Positions 1-15,972 of a stretch of 64,000 nt of DNA are shown here, piece after piece. The first letter of the stretch is position 1; the number at the start of each line of letters is the position of its first letter. The notes under the pieces are model-generated. The model made no database searches. It was given only the letters and a program-made list of their open reading frames with translations, and was not told the origin of the DNA. This DNA is from Chlorophyllum brunneum (lineage: Eukaryota > Basidiomycota > Agaricomycetes > Agaricales > Agaricaceae), in the NCBI GenBank assembly GCA_963576785.1, contig OY756147.1, positions 2,232,001 to 2,296,000 on the forward strand, in the 5' to 3' direction. Both the position numbers and the translations under genes were made by a program.

Positions 1-83
1 ATTACAGTGCTCCTAGCGATCTGGACACCCAGAAATGCAAGAGTGAAGAGTTGCGCCCGTATTCCCATAACCTGCTGCCGCAT
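1..83 (-). CDS. AAO copy 1, N-terminal fragment (GMC oxidoreductase, window edge)
   Basis: Only the first about 27 codons lie inside the window. Read on the minus strand from an ATG at 81-83, they give a hydrophobic signal peptide ending LGVQIARSTV. This closely matches the signal peptide of AAO copy 8 ([10 protein letters not shown]), which is followed there by the FQHPDDLP segment and the FAD-binding glycine motif. By that match this is the start of another aryl-alcohol-oxidase-like gene in the same orientation as copies 2-4, continuing to the left of the window. The rest of the gene, and whether it is intact, cannot be seen. Confidence 0.7.
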   Translation of the reverse strand, partial: MRQQVMGIRAQLFTLAFLGVQIARSTV

Positions 84-983
84 TGAAAGTAGAGAAGGTG
101 AACGCTAGTTGGATTACTGCCCGCTTTGTAGACCTGCTTTATTCGACTAGCCTCATGATTCAGCCCTAATCCGCTACTCGCTTCGTAGAAGCATCGGATG
201 AGGACCCGGCGTGATCATTATATTCAACCCAGTGCGAGTGGATTACCCACCTCAAAGAACCTGTCGGCTGAAGTATGAGAAAACTCTACTCAGCAAAAAC
301 GGGCAGCACCCATCGCACACGTTCACCAATGTCTTCTTGGCCTTCCTTTTCACACAGCTAAATTCATAATCGGCCGCAGCTCTTAAGTGTGATGAGGTAT
401 CTACTGCCGCTAGGGTCAGGTGTACATTGAGAAATCTTGGCGAGGGATGCTTTTAGCTCAAGATTACAGGAGAACAAGAACATGAGTCTCCGTCGTATGG
501 TGGTGGTGCTTTCTATGGTGAATGATGAATTGCCACATCGAAGATATTTCTCCCCCCTAAGGGCTTGAGAATCCCAGGCTGCAAGGAGCAGGAACAATCA
601 TATTCACCCACTATTCTCAGGGCTACCAGGAGTTCAAATACAGCATTACTTTCGAACGTTGAACAGCCTAGTGGGTATATTTCCATCCCTATTTCTTTTC
701 TCTCGTTAAGAGGACGGGTTCCCGTATACCGCGGCTACACCCAAAGTACAACATATTTCTCGTCTTCCGATGATAATAGAACTCCTCCCACATGACCATT
801 TAAACGTGCCAGACACACGTGCGTATGTTAAAAAATAAGGGACTCCCGGAGTCTTGCTTATATAGTATAACCCATCGGGGCGCCCGACCAGGACTTGTGA
901 TGTCTCTCGCGTAGAAGCCAGCTTCACTCCCAGATTATATATGCAACATCTATCCGGACAAGTGTAATGACAACACTATTTAT
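84..983. other. Intergenic, AAO copy 1 upstream / AAO copy 2 downstream
   Basis: This 900-bp stretch lies between the start of copy 1 and the stop of copy 2. Short reading frames are present on both strands but none has recognisable protein character. It must hold the promoter of copy 1 and the 3' end of copy 2. I see no repeat in it. Confidence 0.6.
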
Positions 984-4130
<3,147 letters not shown>

Positions 4131-4591
4131 TGTACATATACTTACCTCCAATAATAACATATTCAGCAGTCTGTAATAAGTCATCTGGATGACAATGTTG
4201 GGATAAGATGACATGGGTGTGGATGGTAAACTAGGTAACATTCAAATAGTTGTTTTGCAGTACCTCAATGCATGCACATTATCATATAACCATGGAGACT
4301 CAAAGTGACTACATAGAGAGTAAGGTAGGTGGATGCTGTGTCCATATGTACAGGCTCACATTATATATACCTTATTTTCAGTAGCAAGTACAAATGCATA
4401 GGGGTACTGTAGCAAGGTTGACATTCAAACATAGGCATCCATGTACCAAAGTCCATCCAAACAATTATAACCATACTACACCCCAAATCTAATTCCATGT
4501 TCACACAATCAACACACTCACCTGTTCAGTAGGTCCATAAATTGGTACTTGATTATGTCCACTCAGAAGATTTGGCTTTACAGGGGTTTGT

Positions 4592-5014
4592 GGAACTTAG
4601 GGTGTAAACCATTTTTGTTTTTTCAAAATCAGCCAGTTTTGATGATGTAGTACATTTTCTGTAACATTTTTCAATAAAAACAAAATTTTTCAGCAAATAC
4701 TATATACTATGCCATAAGAACCACTACTGTTCAAAAGAGCACTAAAATGAGAATCTAATAGTATAAATTTGAGATGAAATAGCTGAAGAGTTATCTATCT
4801 TATTGTCATAACACTCTAATTATTGCCTATTTCACTTCTTGTTGTTGACTACCACTCTTGCTCAGCTGCTCCAGTACTTGGATTATGAAAAATGCCCTGA
4901 AAGTGTCCTTCAATTCCCCTACAAAGGCAATATACTCAAGATCAAGAAAAGAGTGATATACCAAACCTACACACTCCAGAAGTCAACTACCAAGATATCT
5001 ATTGATCTGAGCAT
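4592..5014. other. Unassigned AT-rich, CpG-free sequence left of gypsy A
   Basis: This stretch lies between the last exon of AAO copy 3 and the 5' LTR of gypsy A. It has no CpG that I could find and no recognisable protein. It may be the remains of a further inserted element or heavily mutated AAO sequence. Confidence 0.4.
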
Positions 5015-5324
5015 TATTATGAACTATAGATAGATATTATATTCCTATCATGTGCCTACCATTTCACACTTATCCTTTTACCATATCTATTTCATCTCTT
5101 GTTTCACTTCTTAAAGCTGTACTCTTTCTAACTTACTCTATTTATCTTCTATGACTCTATTACTCTGTTTCCTTATTCTTAGCAATCACCACTAGTATAT
5201 AAAGTATAGTAATACTTGATATATTTTTTATACTTTACCAATTGTATCATCTCTTTATTTTCTCTCTACTTTCTTGTTTTTATCCAAAAACTTGCAACCT
5301 GAGTCCTAGACTAAGGTTATAACA
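5015..5324 (+). repeat. Gypsy A 5' LTR
   Basis: About 310 bp, beginning TATTATGAACTATAGATAG (the canonical TG mutated to TA) and ending GGTTATAACA. It matches the reverse complement of 10583-10883 and 17216-17528. It is followed by TTTGGTAAAG, a possible primer-binding site also found next to the gypsy B 5' LTR. Confidence 0.85.
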
Positions 5325-5892
5325 TTTGGTAAAGTATTATTTGACTAACCTTGTAAAAGAAATGTCATTATTTGTAACTAGGCTTGGAATAATAGTCTCT
5401 AATCAGGACAACAGTATATAAGTAGTAGTAGCTTATCAAGAACACTAAGAAGACCTAAAGCTCTGAAACTGATAGATATCCAGAAATTACCCATAATTAC
5501 TGGATCCAAATAATAAATAGAACCAGAAATTCCTGAAGGCCTTAAATAGCAGAAATCTGAACACAGTATAAATGAAGACATAGTATTCTTTGAAACCTTA
5601 TTCAACACTAAAGTTGCCAAAATCCTATCTAATATGAAAGTTGCCAAAGTCCCATCTATTATAGAAATTGCCAAGATCTACAAAAATGAACATAGCAAAT
5701 CTGAAACATCTGACATAGAAGTTATTAAGAACCAATCCAATATAGAAATTACCAAGACACATGAGAACAAATACAGAGAATCTAAAACAAAATCAGAAAT
5801 GGCTGACAAAGTTAATTTCCCAAAAAACTTAGCTCCAGAACCTGGATACTTTAATGGAGATAGAACCAAGTTTGACAATTAGTAGAGGACAA

Positions 5893-8800
5893 AATCTTTG
5901 TTTTTTTTTTCTTTTTTAAATCAACAATTTATATAGTAGCACTTGAACATAGTTTACATGTACATACATACAAAAAGTACAAGTACAAAATGTTTAGAGA
6001 AGAGACAAGTAATCTAACCCTGCAAGACTCAATATTATCTAAATTGAAACCTATAGTGATCTTTGGTATTTATATTGTTTTGGTATAAGTCTAGAAGAGA
6101 GAGAGAAAAAGAGACAGATAAGAAGGAAACTACTGAATTACAATCTCAAAAGAGGAACAATAAACCATACTAGTATGTAGAGGGGTGTTTCCTAGGCACC
6201 ACAGGAATGATAAGTGATGAATGAAAACTATTTAACATAGTAAATAAGTAGGAAGAAGGACATAAGAGAAATAGATTTGAAAAGCCACTACCAAAAGTAC
6301 AAATAAATGGATAGATAAAAATGAACTCACACAGGAGCAAACCAGAATGTCTGGTAAACTGGACAATGTAGTAGCTGTGAATGTACCTATCATTGATGTT
6401 CAGATGCTTTAGGTTCTGAGAGAAAGGTGAAGACCAAGGGGTTATATTGCAAGAAGTTAGCTAGCTCCTTGATGATGTTGACAGAATAAAGTGTTGACAA
6501 AGATGGAGGATATGGGAGTAGGTCTGGATAAGTTGACTCTTGCAGTGGTAATAAGAAAGATCTTCATTAGGAAAGAATCTCAGTCATTATTCTCTGATTA
6601 GGGTATGGCATAAGATAGCTCTACATATTTATACAAAGAGCTGTGATAAGTATCTGCATTCTTGTATCCATGAACTGGAATTGAGATGGGATGGTAAGAT
6701 AGAGGCCTTGCTTACTTCCATCTTAAGATGGAGGAAAAAGCTACCACTGTAGTTCATAAATGAGAACATCCCCTGCCACATATGAAGGGTTTGTTCAGCT
6801 GATTTCTGTTGGAGATAATCAATAGAGTGAGGTACTTGTTGATCTTAACATTGGTTAGGCCAGGCAATTGTTTGGAGCCAATTGTGCATCTTGCATTGGA
6901 TGCCAAATTTGTATTTGAAGAGGATATGGTAGAAGGTCAGATAGTGACAACCAGATTTGGGGAACCAAGCATAGAGTGCTTTAGTGGTAAGGATGGACTG
7001 TTATTGGCAAGAGTGAGTTGAACAGTTTAGTAGGAGCTGAGAGGCTTGGATAGAGTTGGTGAAGACATGAATGTGTTCCACTGAGATATAGTTGGATGAG
7101 TTAAGTACCTTAATGATACCAAGATACTATACTACAAGTTTGGTGTTGGTGAATGTAGTGCCTCCTAGTCTCTTCATAACTGAACTTCTGCTGTCCAAAT
7201 ATTCAATTATCACTGCTATAGTATGTTGGCTAGCAAGAGGGTTGGGATTGGGATAAACCAAGCTGTCAGTGTCCATGATAATCCATCTATCATTGTTTAT
7301 CACCTCCAAAGCTACATCATTCCAAGTTTACTTCAAGAGTTTAGGGTCATCCTGATTGAATCCTATAAAAGTAATCCTATTAGAGAAATTGTTCAGTAAC
7401 CTATGTTCAGACCAAGTAGTCTTGCTAACAGAATTGAAATACTCTATATTAACAGTCTCAGGAGCACAAGTAATGTCTATAACAGCTCCAAAGGTCTTCT
7501 TCTGAGTTTTCATGAAGTTCTTAATGTAAAGTCAATAAGAAGAGGAGTGGTATTCCTTTGTTAACTTCAAAAGAGCATGGTTGTCATCTAAAGTGTGGAT
7601 GTACAAGCATTGGTACTCTGCCAGCTTATGCAGGTAGAGTTTGAAGGGTATAAGACCTGTAAGGATCTCAATACTACCAGTAGGAGATGTATAGAATGTT
7701 TCCATAATCCATAGGGTTGCATTTTAGTAAGTAGCTCACACATACCTTTTACTCTGGCATACTCATGAAACCATAACCTGTAGCCATAAGTAACCACAGG
7801 AACTATGCAAGACCTGTAGAAAATTTGCTTATTGTATAAGGAGAGGCCCTAGACTGAATTCCCTAATATTTTCATTGTCTTAATGGAGAAGATGGCCTTG
7901 GTAGAGTAGAAGTGAACATATTCCTTAAAGGAGAGAGTTTTGTCAAAGTAAAATCCCAAGTATTGCCAAAAGAGCTTAGGTTTGAGAGGAGAGTAACCAG
8001 TGAATAGAAAGGTACTAAGATTAATAGAGGGGTTAGAGTTATTTTTGCTCCTAGTAAAGTAAAATATCTCTGGCTTTCCATATTCTACTTCAAGTCTGAA
8101 GTCTTTTATAAGATCCATGATCTGACAATATATGAATCAAAGGATTTTAATATTTGTCTTAAGTGAAGAAGGTTAAGTGACAAGGGTACCATCATCAATG
8201 TATGAGAGGATGTCAAAGTCCTACTTGTCTTATTTATACTTCATTTGTATATCAAAAATATGAAGGAGGGGAGCAAGATATAATATAGAAAGGATAAGAC
8301 TTAGTGCAGAGCCTTGTTCTACCCCTACTATTGTGTCAAACTGTTGGAAAGTCTCATGGTTCTACAACTAGGTAATACAATGTTTCTTGAGGTAGTTGGA
8401 GAAGAAGCTGGCTATCTGGGAGAGAAGTCCTACTTGTAGAGTATTTTGGTGAGAAGGTCATGATTGAGAGAAGGAAAGAATTGAGTAATATCAAATGCCA
8501 GTATACTTGTCTTCTTTTTCTTAGTCTATACTGCTCTGATAATGTGGATGAGAAAAAGACCAGTATCTTTGGTTAATCTTTGTGTGATTGTGCTAAGCTG
8601 GTAGGAATACAGAATATTGAACTTGACTGCCTTAAATTAGAGCCTTTTTGCCAATGTCTTCTCAATAAGTTTACCCAAGGTATTTAGTAGGACTATTGAC
8701 CTGAATATTTTGGGAGTAGAGTAGTTGGATTTATTGGATTTAGGAATAATAACTGACATAAAGTTTTTGAAATACTCAGGCCAATACCCCAAGAACAGAT

Positions 8801-10427
8801 AGGCATTTCTGATATTGAGAAGAAGATCAGTGTATATGGGCTTGGCAATAATTTGCTTTAAGTAAGACTATAAGACATAGTCTGAGCCAAAGGTAGACAA
8901 ATTTAAAGTATCCTTGAGTAACTCCATCAGCTCCAAGAGCAAGAAATCCACCCAAGTCCTATTCATTACCTCTGTTTTGGTAATGACAGAAAGATCATTG
9001 AGTGCCTCTAGGTTAACTGGCTAATTATGGACAATGTTGTAGCTAGTATTCAAGGCTATCCATAACTTATTCATAGTTAGGCAGAGCTTGCCATTGTATT
9101 GGATGGCCTCAGTCACTGGGAATGAGTATCCTTTAGTCCAAGGCATAAGGTCTCAAGAGCATCAGTTATCAATAGAGATTTCTTCAATCTTCTAATCAAA
9201 GTAGGCTCTCTTTATGTGACATGTAGTCTTTTGAAATGTGTTCCACTTGTGCCTGTTCTTAGGCTCAGTTCAGTAAGCCTAGAGGACCTCTGAGCATTTG
9301 TTATTCCACCAGAATTTGGACTGAGTGGTGATCTTGATCTTTTTAGCATTGTAGTCCCAGAAGTTCTGAACAAGAATTTCAAAGTTCTTGATGGATAACT
9401 CCAAGTCATCCAGAGTCATAAAGGGCCAGTTTTGGTCAGTAATACCTTCCACAATGTCTGATAGGAATTTGGTTTCTTTGTCAGAGTCTTGCAGGATGAC
9501 TAATTTCTCAATTATGATATTGGTTTGAGGAATAGGGAGGTAGATGAGCAGAGGAGTATAATCCAAATTAAGGCAATCTCCAGCTTGGATACTATGGGTG
9601 GAGATATGAGGGAGGGTGGCAGAGACAAGCAATAAGTCTAATACTGTGTCAGAGAAAGTGGAGTCTATTGTGTAATATATAGATCTGGCCATGTTAGGGT
9701 GGGAATATTCCATGTTGAGTGCATCCAAAATAAGCAGCAATTAGTCTGTATTTACCAGGTATGAGTCAGTCAATAGGTCCCAATTACACAATCTAATATT
9801 GAAGTCTTTTTCCATAACAATAAAGGGGGGTAGGTCAAATAACTGCTCTTCAAGATAATGAATAGCTGAGTTTTGGCTATTATTGTAAATATTCAGTACT
9901 AAAATTTCCTTGCCTTTAATGAACAGAGAAATGCACATAAGATCTCTGTGCTCTATGACATCTTTCCTAAGAGAGAGTTAGAGCCTCAGTAACTGTTTGT
10001 ATGCAAAGGCCATAACTTGTAGTAAAGTCCAGAGATCAACTAAAACTGTCCTTTCATTGGGCTGAGGTCAAAGTCCAGGATGTTGCAGAAACTGTTGAGT
10101 GTGGTGTCCATCCAAGATCATGAGTATATAACTTGGGCTAAACAGATAGAAGATGGGAATCTAGTCTAAATGAGTGGGACTGCTAATAAGGGAAGTACTG
10201 TCAGGAGAAGTTAATAATGGGATATTGTAGATGTAATGCCACAGAGGTCCTTGAATAAAGAGGAGGTCAACATTACCTCTATATATAAGGACTGTCTTTA
10301 TTACTCCATACAATTTTCCTATATTGTGAGAGCAAACCTTCAACTCCTTTAGTAAGGAAGGAGGTGATCTGTCTTCAGCATTGGGTATGCTATTCATGAG
10401 AAACAGGTTAGTTGGCTTTGACTAGCT
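5893..10427 (-). mobile_element. Non-LTR retrotransposon (LINE) inserted in gypsy A gag
   Basis: A minus-strand LINE of about 4.5 kb is flanked by the 7-bp target-site duplication AGGACAA at 5886-5892 and 10428-10434. Its 3' end carries a poly-A tail, seen as a T-rich run at about 5899-5920 on the plus strand. The 5' end lies only about 30 bp before the endonuclease domain, so no ORF1 is present and the copy is probably 5'-truncated. It cuts the gag reading of gypsy A, which continues on both sides. Confidence 0.85.
6850..10397 (-). pseudogene. LINE ORF2 relic: endonuclease - reverse transcriptase - RNase H
   Basis: In minus-strand order, an endonuclease/exonuclease/phosphatase fold is seen from 10397 to about 9280 (KVCSHNIGKLYGVIKTVL, NVDLLFIQ, LVLNIYNNSQNS, KDFNIRLCNWD). 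A reverse transcriptase follows, with GVEQGSALS near 8320 and the catalytic box SYIDDGTLV near 8190. WQYLGFYFDKTLSFKEYV (about 7970) marks the end of the RT domain. An RNase H-like stretch (HIHVFTNSIQASQLL) sits near 7050. Many in-frame stops and frame changes show the gene is dead. An RNase H after RT suggests an I- or Tad-like clade, but the clade is not proven. Confidence 0.75.
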
Positions 10428-10582
10428 AGGACAATATTCTTATGGATACTCTTCAACAAAATCAATAACAATGAACAAGAGATAATTTGGATATTGGCAC
10501 AAATAAAAGGAGAACTAGCAGGTTCTTATGTCAATGCCAAGTTACAAGCAATCCAAAACAAGAAAACACCAGCATTTAATGA

Positions 10583-10883
10583 TGTTATAACCTTAGTCTA
10601 GGGCTCAGATTGCAAGTTTTTGGATAAAGACAAGGAAGTAGAGAAAAGAGAAAGGAATAATATGATTGGTAAAGTATAAGGAATACATCAAGTATTACAT
10701 ACTAGTAGTAGTTACTAAGAATAAGAGAATGGAGTAACAGAGTCATAGAAGATGAGTAGAACAAGTTAGAAAGGGTTACAGCCTTAGAGAGTAAAATAGG
10801 AGATGAAATAGATATAGTGAAATGATAAGTACAAGGTGATGGGTATATAATAGGAATGTAATATCTATCTATAGTTCATAACA
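10583..10883 (-). repeat. Gypsy B 3' LTR
   Basis: 301 bp, TG...CA ended, directly repeated at 17216-17528. In the minus sense it is preceded by the polypurine tract. Confidence 0.88.
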
Positions 10884-11949
10884 ATACCTCCCTTTTTATG
10901 TTCATGACCTCATGAAATATAATGAGCTACTTGATGTTCTTCTCCTTGTAAAGGGCATTAATAAGTTGACATTTGGTAAAACCTATCATCAGAATTCCTG
11001 AGTAGTATTAGCATCCAATCCAAAAGGGGGCATAGTCTTGTCCTCCTTTGAAGAGTATGATGGTGCAGCCTTAGAAGGTCATAGTATTATTTTTTTTTTA
11101 CTGTGACTAAGTTGTGAACTATTTCTTGCCAATAGTTATTGTCAAGTTGTCTTCCTTCTTTCAGCATGAGGATCAAGGTGGATTGAATATGATTGGTTTG
11201 GTTAGTGGGTCAAAGTCCAGAATATGGATCAATAGGTAATCTACTTTATCTCTTATATCAGATTCTATTAATTGTCTGGCCACTGGTTTCTCAATCCTTT
11301 CTATTCCTTTATCTAACTATTGTTCATCTTCTTTGTGGTATGGTAGTTTGTCAGGTAACATGGTGAGGGTGTAAGAGTCAAGATCCATAGTTATTGGATA
11401 AGTTTGTATATTAGGTTGTTACTTGAGTTAATAAAGTAGTTGAGTCTCTCATCTGTTATGACTAGAGTACTCTGGATACATCTCTTTACATTGGTATATA
11501 CTAACTTATTGAGGTCTGTGGCTGCTTTATCCAATAACTCTTTCATAAGTTCATGTTTCTTGGTTAACATGACAGCTGGGAAGGTTCTGACAGTAGTAAC
11601 AAGTAAGATATAGCTTAGGGCTTTTGCTTGGATTTGGAGGTTGTTGACAGTATGGGCAATATATATAAGTCCTTTGACAGTGGAGGTGTAGTACTTGATT
11701 TGTTCTTTGGTAGATTGGATATTAAGAAGGTTGGCAAGTTTTTGTTCAAATTCTGAGTCATTGATTGGGAAAAGAGTAGGTTTGCATTCAGTGGATATGA
11801 TATATTGTGAAGGTAGTCAGCAAGGTCTAGTGTATAGTAGATATAGTATGAGGTGCATTGAGTATAGTAATCCCTTGTAATATGAGGTCTATTGTTTATA
11901 ATTATTGCTTTTTATCTCTCTTTTATGTAGGTTTCATCCTCAAAATCTT

Positions 11950-14900
11950 GTCTAAAAATTCCTGAACTGCCTCCTTAGTGTTTCCTAACTCTGACTCATC
12001 TTCCTATATGTCTTCCTCAGAGGTATATCCTTTCTAGTGTACTAGGTATTGATTTCTTTGTCCTTTTGTACAATATCCTTGGATCTCTTCTACTTCATAC
12101 TGTTCTTCATTATTAATAATCTCAGGCATCAGTAGTGGTGGAGCACACTGGCTGTCAAACTCAGGTTTGTAATAAGAGGAGAGGAGTTGGCTGTTAAATA
12201 TATTGTGTATTGCCTATGTTTTAGGTAGTTCCAGTTGGTAGCTTGTTTTGCCTATTTTTTCTTTTATTTGGAATAATTCATAGCATTTATGATCTAGCTT
12301 CTTGGTTGGTCTTGTTGTCCTGATATTGTTTGCTTTGAGCCATACTTGTTCTTCTAGTATATACTTATGTTCTAGTTTGATACTATTATATTTCTCTATT
12401 TGAGTCTGACTGTATTATTGTTACAACTGGTAAACTACATGCCTGTTTTAGGATATGATTCTACCTTAGTTCAGGTTTTCAGCTTGCATAGAGGATCACT
12501 TACTGATTAGGCTTATCTTTGTTCCAAACCTATCAATTAACCTTTCCTATATTTGTTCCTGTCCATTTTGTATATCTTGTTTCCTTTGACATTCTGATTC
12601 CTTTCTACCTCTATTACTTTATACTTCAGTATCATCTGTTCTGCTTATCATGTCATATTCCTATTACCATTATCATATAATGTTTTTCTTATCCTTTTTA
12701 TATCTAGTTACTCTGTTATCTTGTCCATTGACTTTCCAAAACTTTTCCACTACTAGTATATAAGTAGTCCTTTGTACACTTGTATTCAGTAGTCTAATTA
12801 TCAGCTTAGTCTCTGGCTATCTTCCTCTATCACTTCCTCCTATACAAGTAAATCCTTCTACTCATCCACTACCCATGTTCAACCTCTATCCTAGTAACAA
12901 AAGGTTATCTAAGTGAAGATTACTATGATACCTGGAAGGGTACAGTATACAAGCTGAAGCCAAGGTCCTCTGTCTATCCAATCCACTATTCTATAAGGGC
13001 TATACCCTTGCCTATAGTATTGAACTTAACAATTATAGTATTTTGATTATCTATTGTTGTATGTCTTGTAACTCCTGTATTTGTTCTGTAATTGCAGGTG
13101 CCTTGGCTGTATTTGTTATATTATATTTCCAAGGGTATCATCTATAAACTAATTATCCAATGGCAGTGTGGATTTTGTTATTATATTGGAATTCTGCTAT
13201 GGTTAGCCATTTCTTTCAGCTATTCTGCATGTGGTTTATTACATTCCTGAGGTATGTCTCAACCTTCTGGTTAATGTATTTGGTTTGACTATCAGTTTGT
13301 GGGTAATATACCATGGATAAGTTTTGTTAGGTACTAGTTGCTCAGCATAGTTCTGCCATGAATTTTGATACAAATTGAGGGCCTCTGTCACTGATGATTC
13401 TGCAGAGTATTCCATGTGTTCTCCATATATTGTCTTGATATATATCTCCTAACCCCTTGGATAACAAGATAGTATTAACTATATGCAGTCTAAGCATTTT
13501 GCTGAAACAATTAACTAGTATTACATCATATCTTTCTGACTCTGGTATTAGTACTATCATATCAATTGAGATTTTTTCTAGGGCTCTGCTAATATTAGTA
13601 GTGGGTGGAGATATGTTGTGGGTCTTGTGTGAAGTATCTTGTTTTGTTGGTATATATCATATTCTTTGATATACTATTTGATGTTGTTGTGTATTTGGGG
13701 CCACCAATAAGTCTGTTTAAGGGGTTCAATCATTTGGTGTTGTCCTAGGTATCCTATATTGGTTTTGTCATAATACTGGAGTATTTTCTGTCATAGTTTG
13801 CTGTTGGATGGTATGTATATTCTTTTTTCAAACATTGGTAATCTCTTTGTTTCCCATATCTTCTCTGGCCATTTTTCCTTTTCCTTCAACTATTATATCT
13901 CTCTTTTTGTTTCCTTTCATAGTTGATGTTTCAATTCTTCTTCTCTAGAGATCTTCCAGATTTGTCAGATCTCAGTACTTGTGTTATTGAATAGATAGTC
14001 AGGTAGTAAGGTGATATCAGTGTTGTCTTGGATGATATCTGTTTTTGTTAATCTTAATAGTATGTCTGCTTTTGTGTTGGTCTTTTCCAGTATGTATTTC
14101 AGTATATAGTAGTATTTTTGTAGTTCTAGTTGCCATCTTACTTGTTACCCTATGAGTTGTTGCAGTTTCTAAAAGTACTTTAGGTTTTTGTGGTCTGTCC
14201 ATACTTCAAATGGTTTTTCTGTATCAAGTAGGTATTGTCACCATATTTTGATCACTTCTTGGATTGCCAATAGTTCTTTGTCATAGATCTGGTAGTTGTA
14301 TTCTGTGGGTATTATTATTCTTGAGTATAAAGCAATTAGGTGCTATTGTTCTCTCTGTTTTTGTGATATTACCACTTCTACTCCATATCCTGATGTATCT
14401 ACTTTTACCTTATATTGTCCCTTGTCTTGTGGCATTACTAATACTGGTTTACTTGTGACTTTTTCTTTAATTCTTTTGAACACTTGTTATTGTTGCTCTG
14501 TCCATGTCCATTGGGTGTCTTTTTTCTTTAACTTGTGTAGAAGTACTGCTATGTTGCTGAAGTCATGGATGAATCATTGGTAGAAGTTTGCAAAACCTAG
14601 GAATTTCTTGATGTCTTTCAGGGATTTGGACATTGACCATTCTTTTACCACTTTTACCTTCTTCTTCTCTATTTTAATGCTGCTTTGTCCAACCACAAAT
14701 CCCAATATGGGTATTTCTTTGGTATCAAATAAGTATTTTGATCTTTTGAAGTATAGCTGGTATTTAGCTACTATGTCCAAGAAATATTTTGTTCTCTTCT
14801 CCAATTCCTTCTGTATAGTTCCTGGGATAACAAAGTTGTCCATGTAATTGACAACTGCTCCTTCATGTAATATTTCTTGGAATACTGTATTCATCATCCT

Positions 14901-15889
14901 TTGAAATGTTGTAGGTAAGTTGTTCATTCTGAAAAATATGACTGTTGGTCAAAATAATCCATTGTTTGTTACAAACACTGTCTTCCATTCATTGCCTTCT
15001 CTTATCCTAATGTTGTTATATCCCAAGATAATGTCAAGTTTGTTAAAGACTTTGGCATTTTTTAATTGATCAATCACTTTGTTTATGAGAGAAAATGATG
15101 TCTTGTCCTTGATTACATACTTGTTTAGTTTCTTGTAGTCTTGTACCAGGCATTTTGTTCCATTCTTTTTGGGTATAAAGAAATATGGGGTAGCATAGGG
15201 GGATTGTAATGGTCAAATCTATCCTGAGATGATATTTTTGTCAAAAAACTTCTGTAGTTCTTGTTTTTCCATTATTGTTATGGAATAGACTTTGGACTGT
15301 AGTACTAGTAACACATTTTCAGATAGTTTTATCTTGTGGTCCCATATTGTGTGCTTAGCAGTTTATTGAAGTTCTTTTTGTTGAATAAATGTGTGTATTA
15401 CTCAAATTATAACAGTAGGTCTTCTGGATTTATCTTATTAGTTTTCTTTTCTTCTATGTATTCTTTGACCATATATATTCTCTCATTGAACTGTATGTCA
15501 TTGTAGTATGTGGTGCAATCTTTTAGGTATCTTGTAAAGTGTATTATATTGTTTGTCCAATCAATTTCAGGATTATGTTTGACCAGCTAGTTATGTCCAA
15601 GATAAAGGTCTGTACTCTCCAGTTGTATTACCATTGCTTTGACTTCTTTTGTGTGTTTTCTATTGTTTAATACTAGGTATACTATATCTGTTATCTCACC
15701 CTTCTTATTTTTGATTCTATTAGTATTGATTACTCTTATTAGTGTTTTAAGAGGTCTGGTTGGGATTTGTTCTTCTTCTACTACTCTCTGAGCTATGTAC
15801 ATATGAGTATATCTGGAGTCTACTAGTGTAGTAGTTTGCTTGGGTCCTTTTGTAGTTCTAATGGTTGAGTCAAGAAGAAGTTTGTACAT
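11950..15889 (-). pseudogene. Gypsy B pol relic: protease, RT, RNase H, integrase, chromodomain
   Basis: Minus-strand order is as follows. Retropepsin-like: TTLVDSRYTHMYI near 15830 (usual DSG changed) and DLYLGHN near 15595. Reverse transcriptase: NNLPTTFQRMMN, then VNYMDNFVIPG near 14840, where the second catalytic Asp of YxDD is Asn, then ILGFVVGQ and KKFLGFANFYQ. RNase H: FEVWTDHKNLKYF near 14210 with in-frame stops. Integrase: YDVILVNCFSKM and HGILCRIISDRGPQF at about 13390-13540. Chromodomain: QYEVEEIQGY...QYLVH-stop-KGYTSEEDI at about 11985-12110. Stops and missense changes fit G-to-A and C-to-T mutation. The element cannot encode working enzymes. Confidence 0.85.
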
Positions 15890-15972
15890 TGAGTTTCATT
15901 TCTATAGAATCATATATTATCTATTGTGAAATAAAATAGGTATTCTATGTGTAATGGCTTGTAGGTTTGTAC

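Noticed and set aside
364..927. Short open frames on both strands left of AAO copy 2
   Set aside because: They are under 80 codons, overlapping, without motifs or splice partners, and lie in an intergenic stretch.
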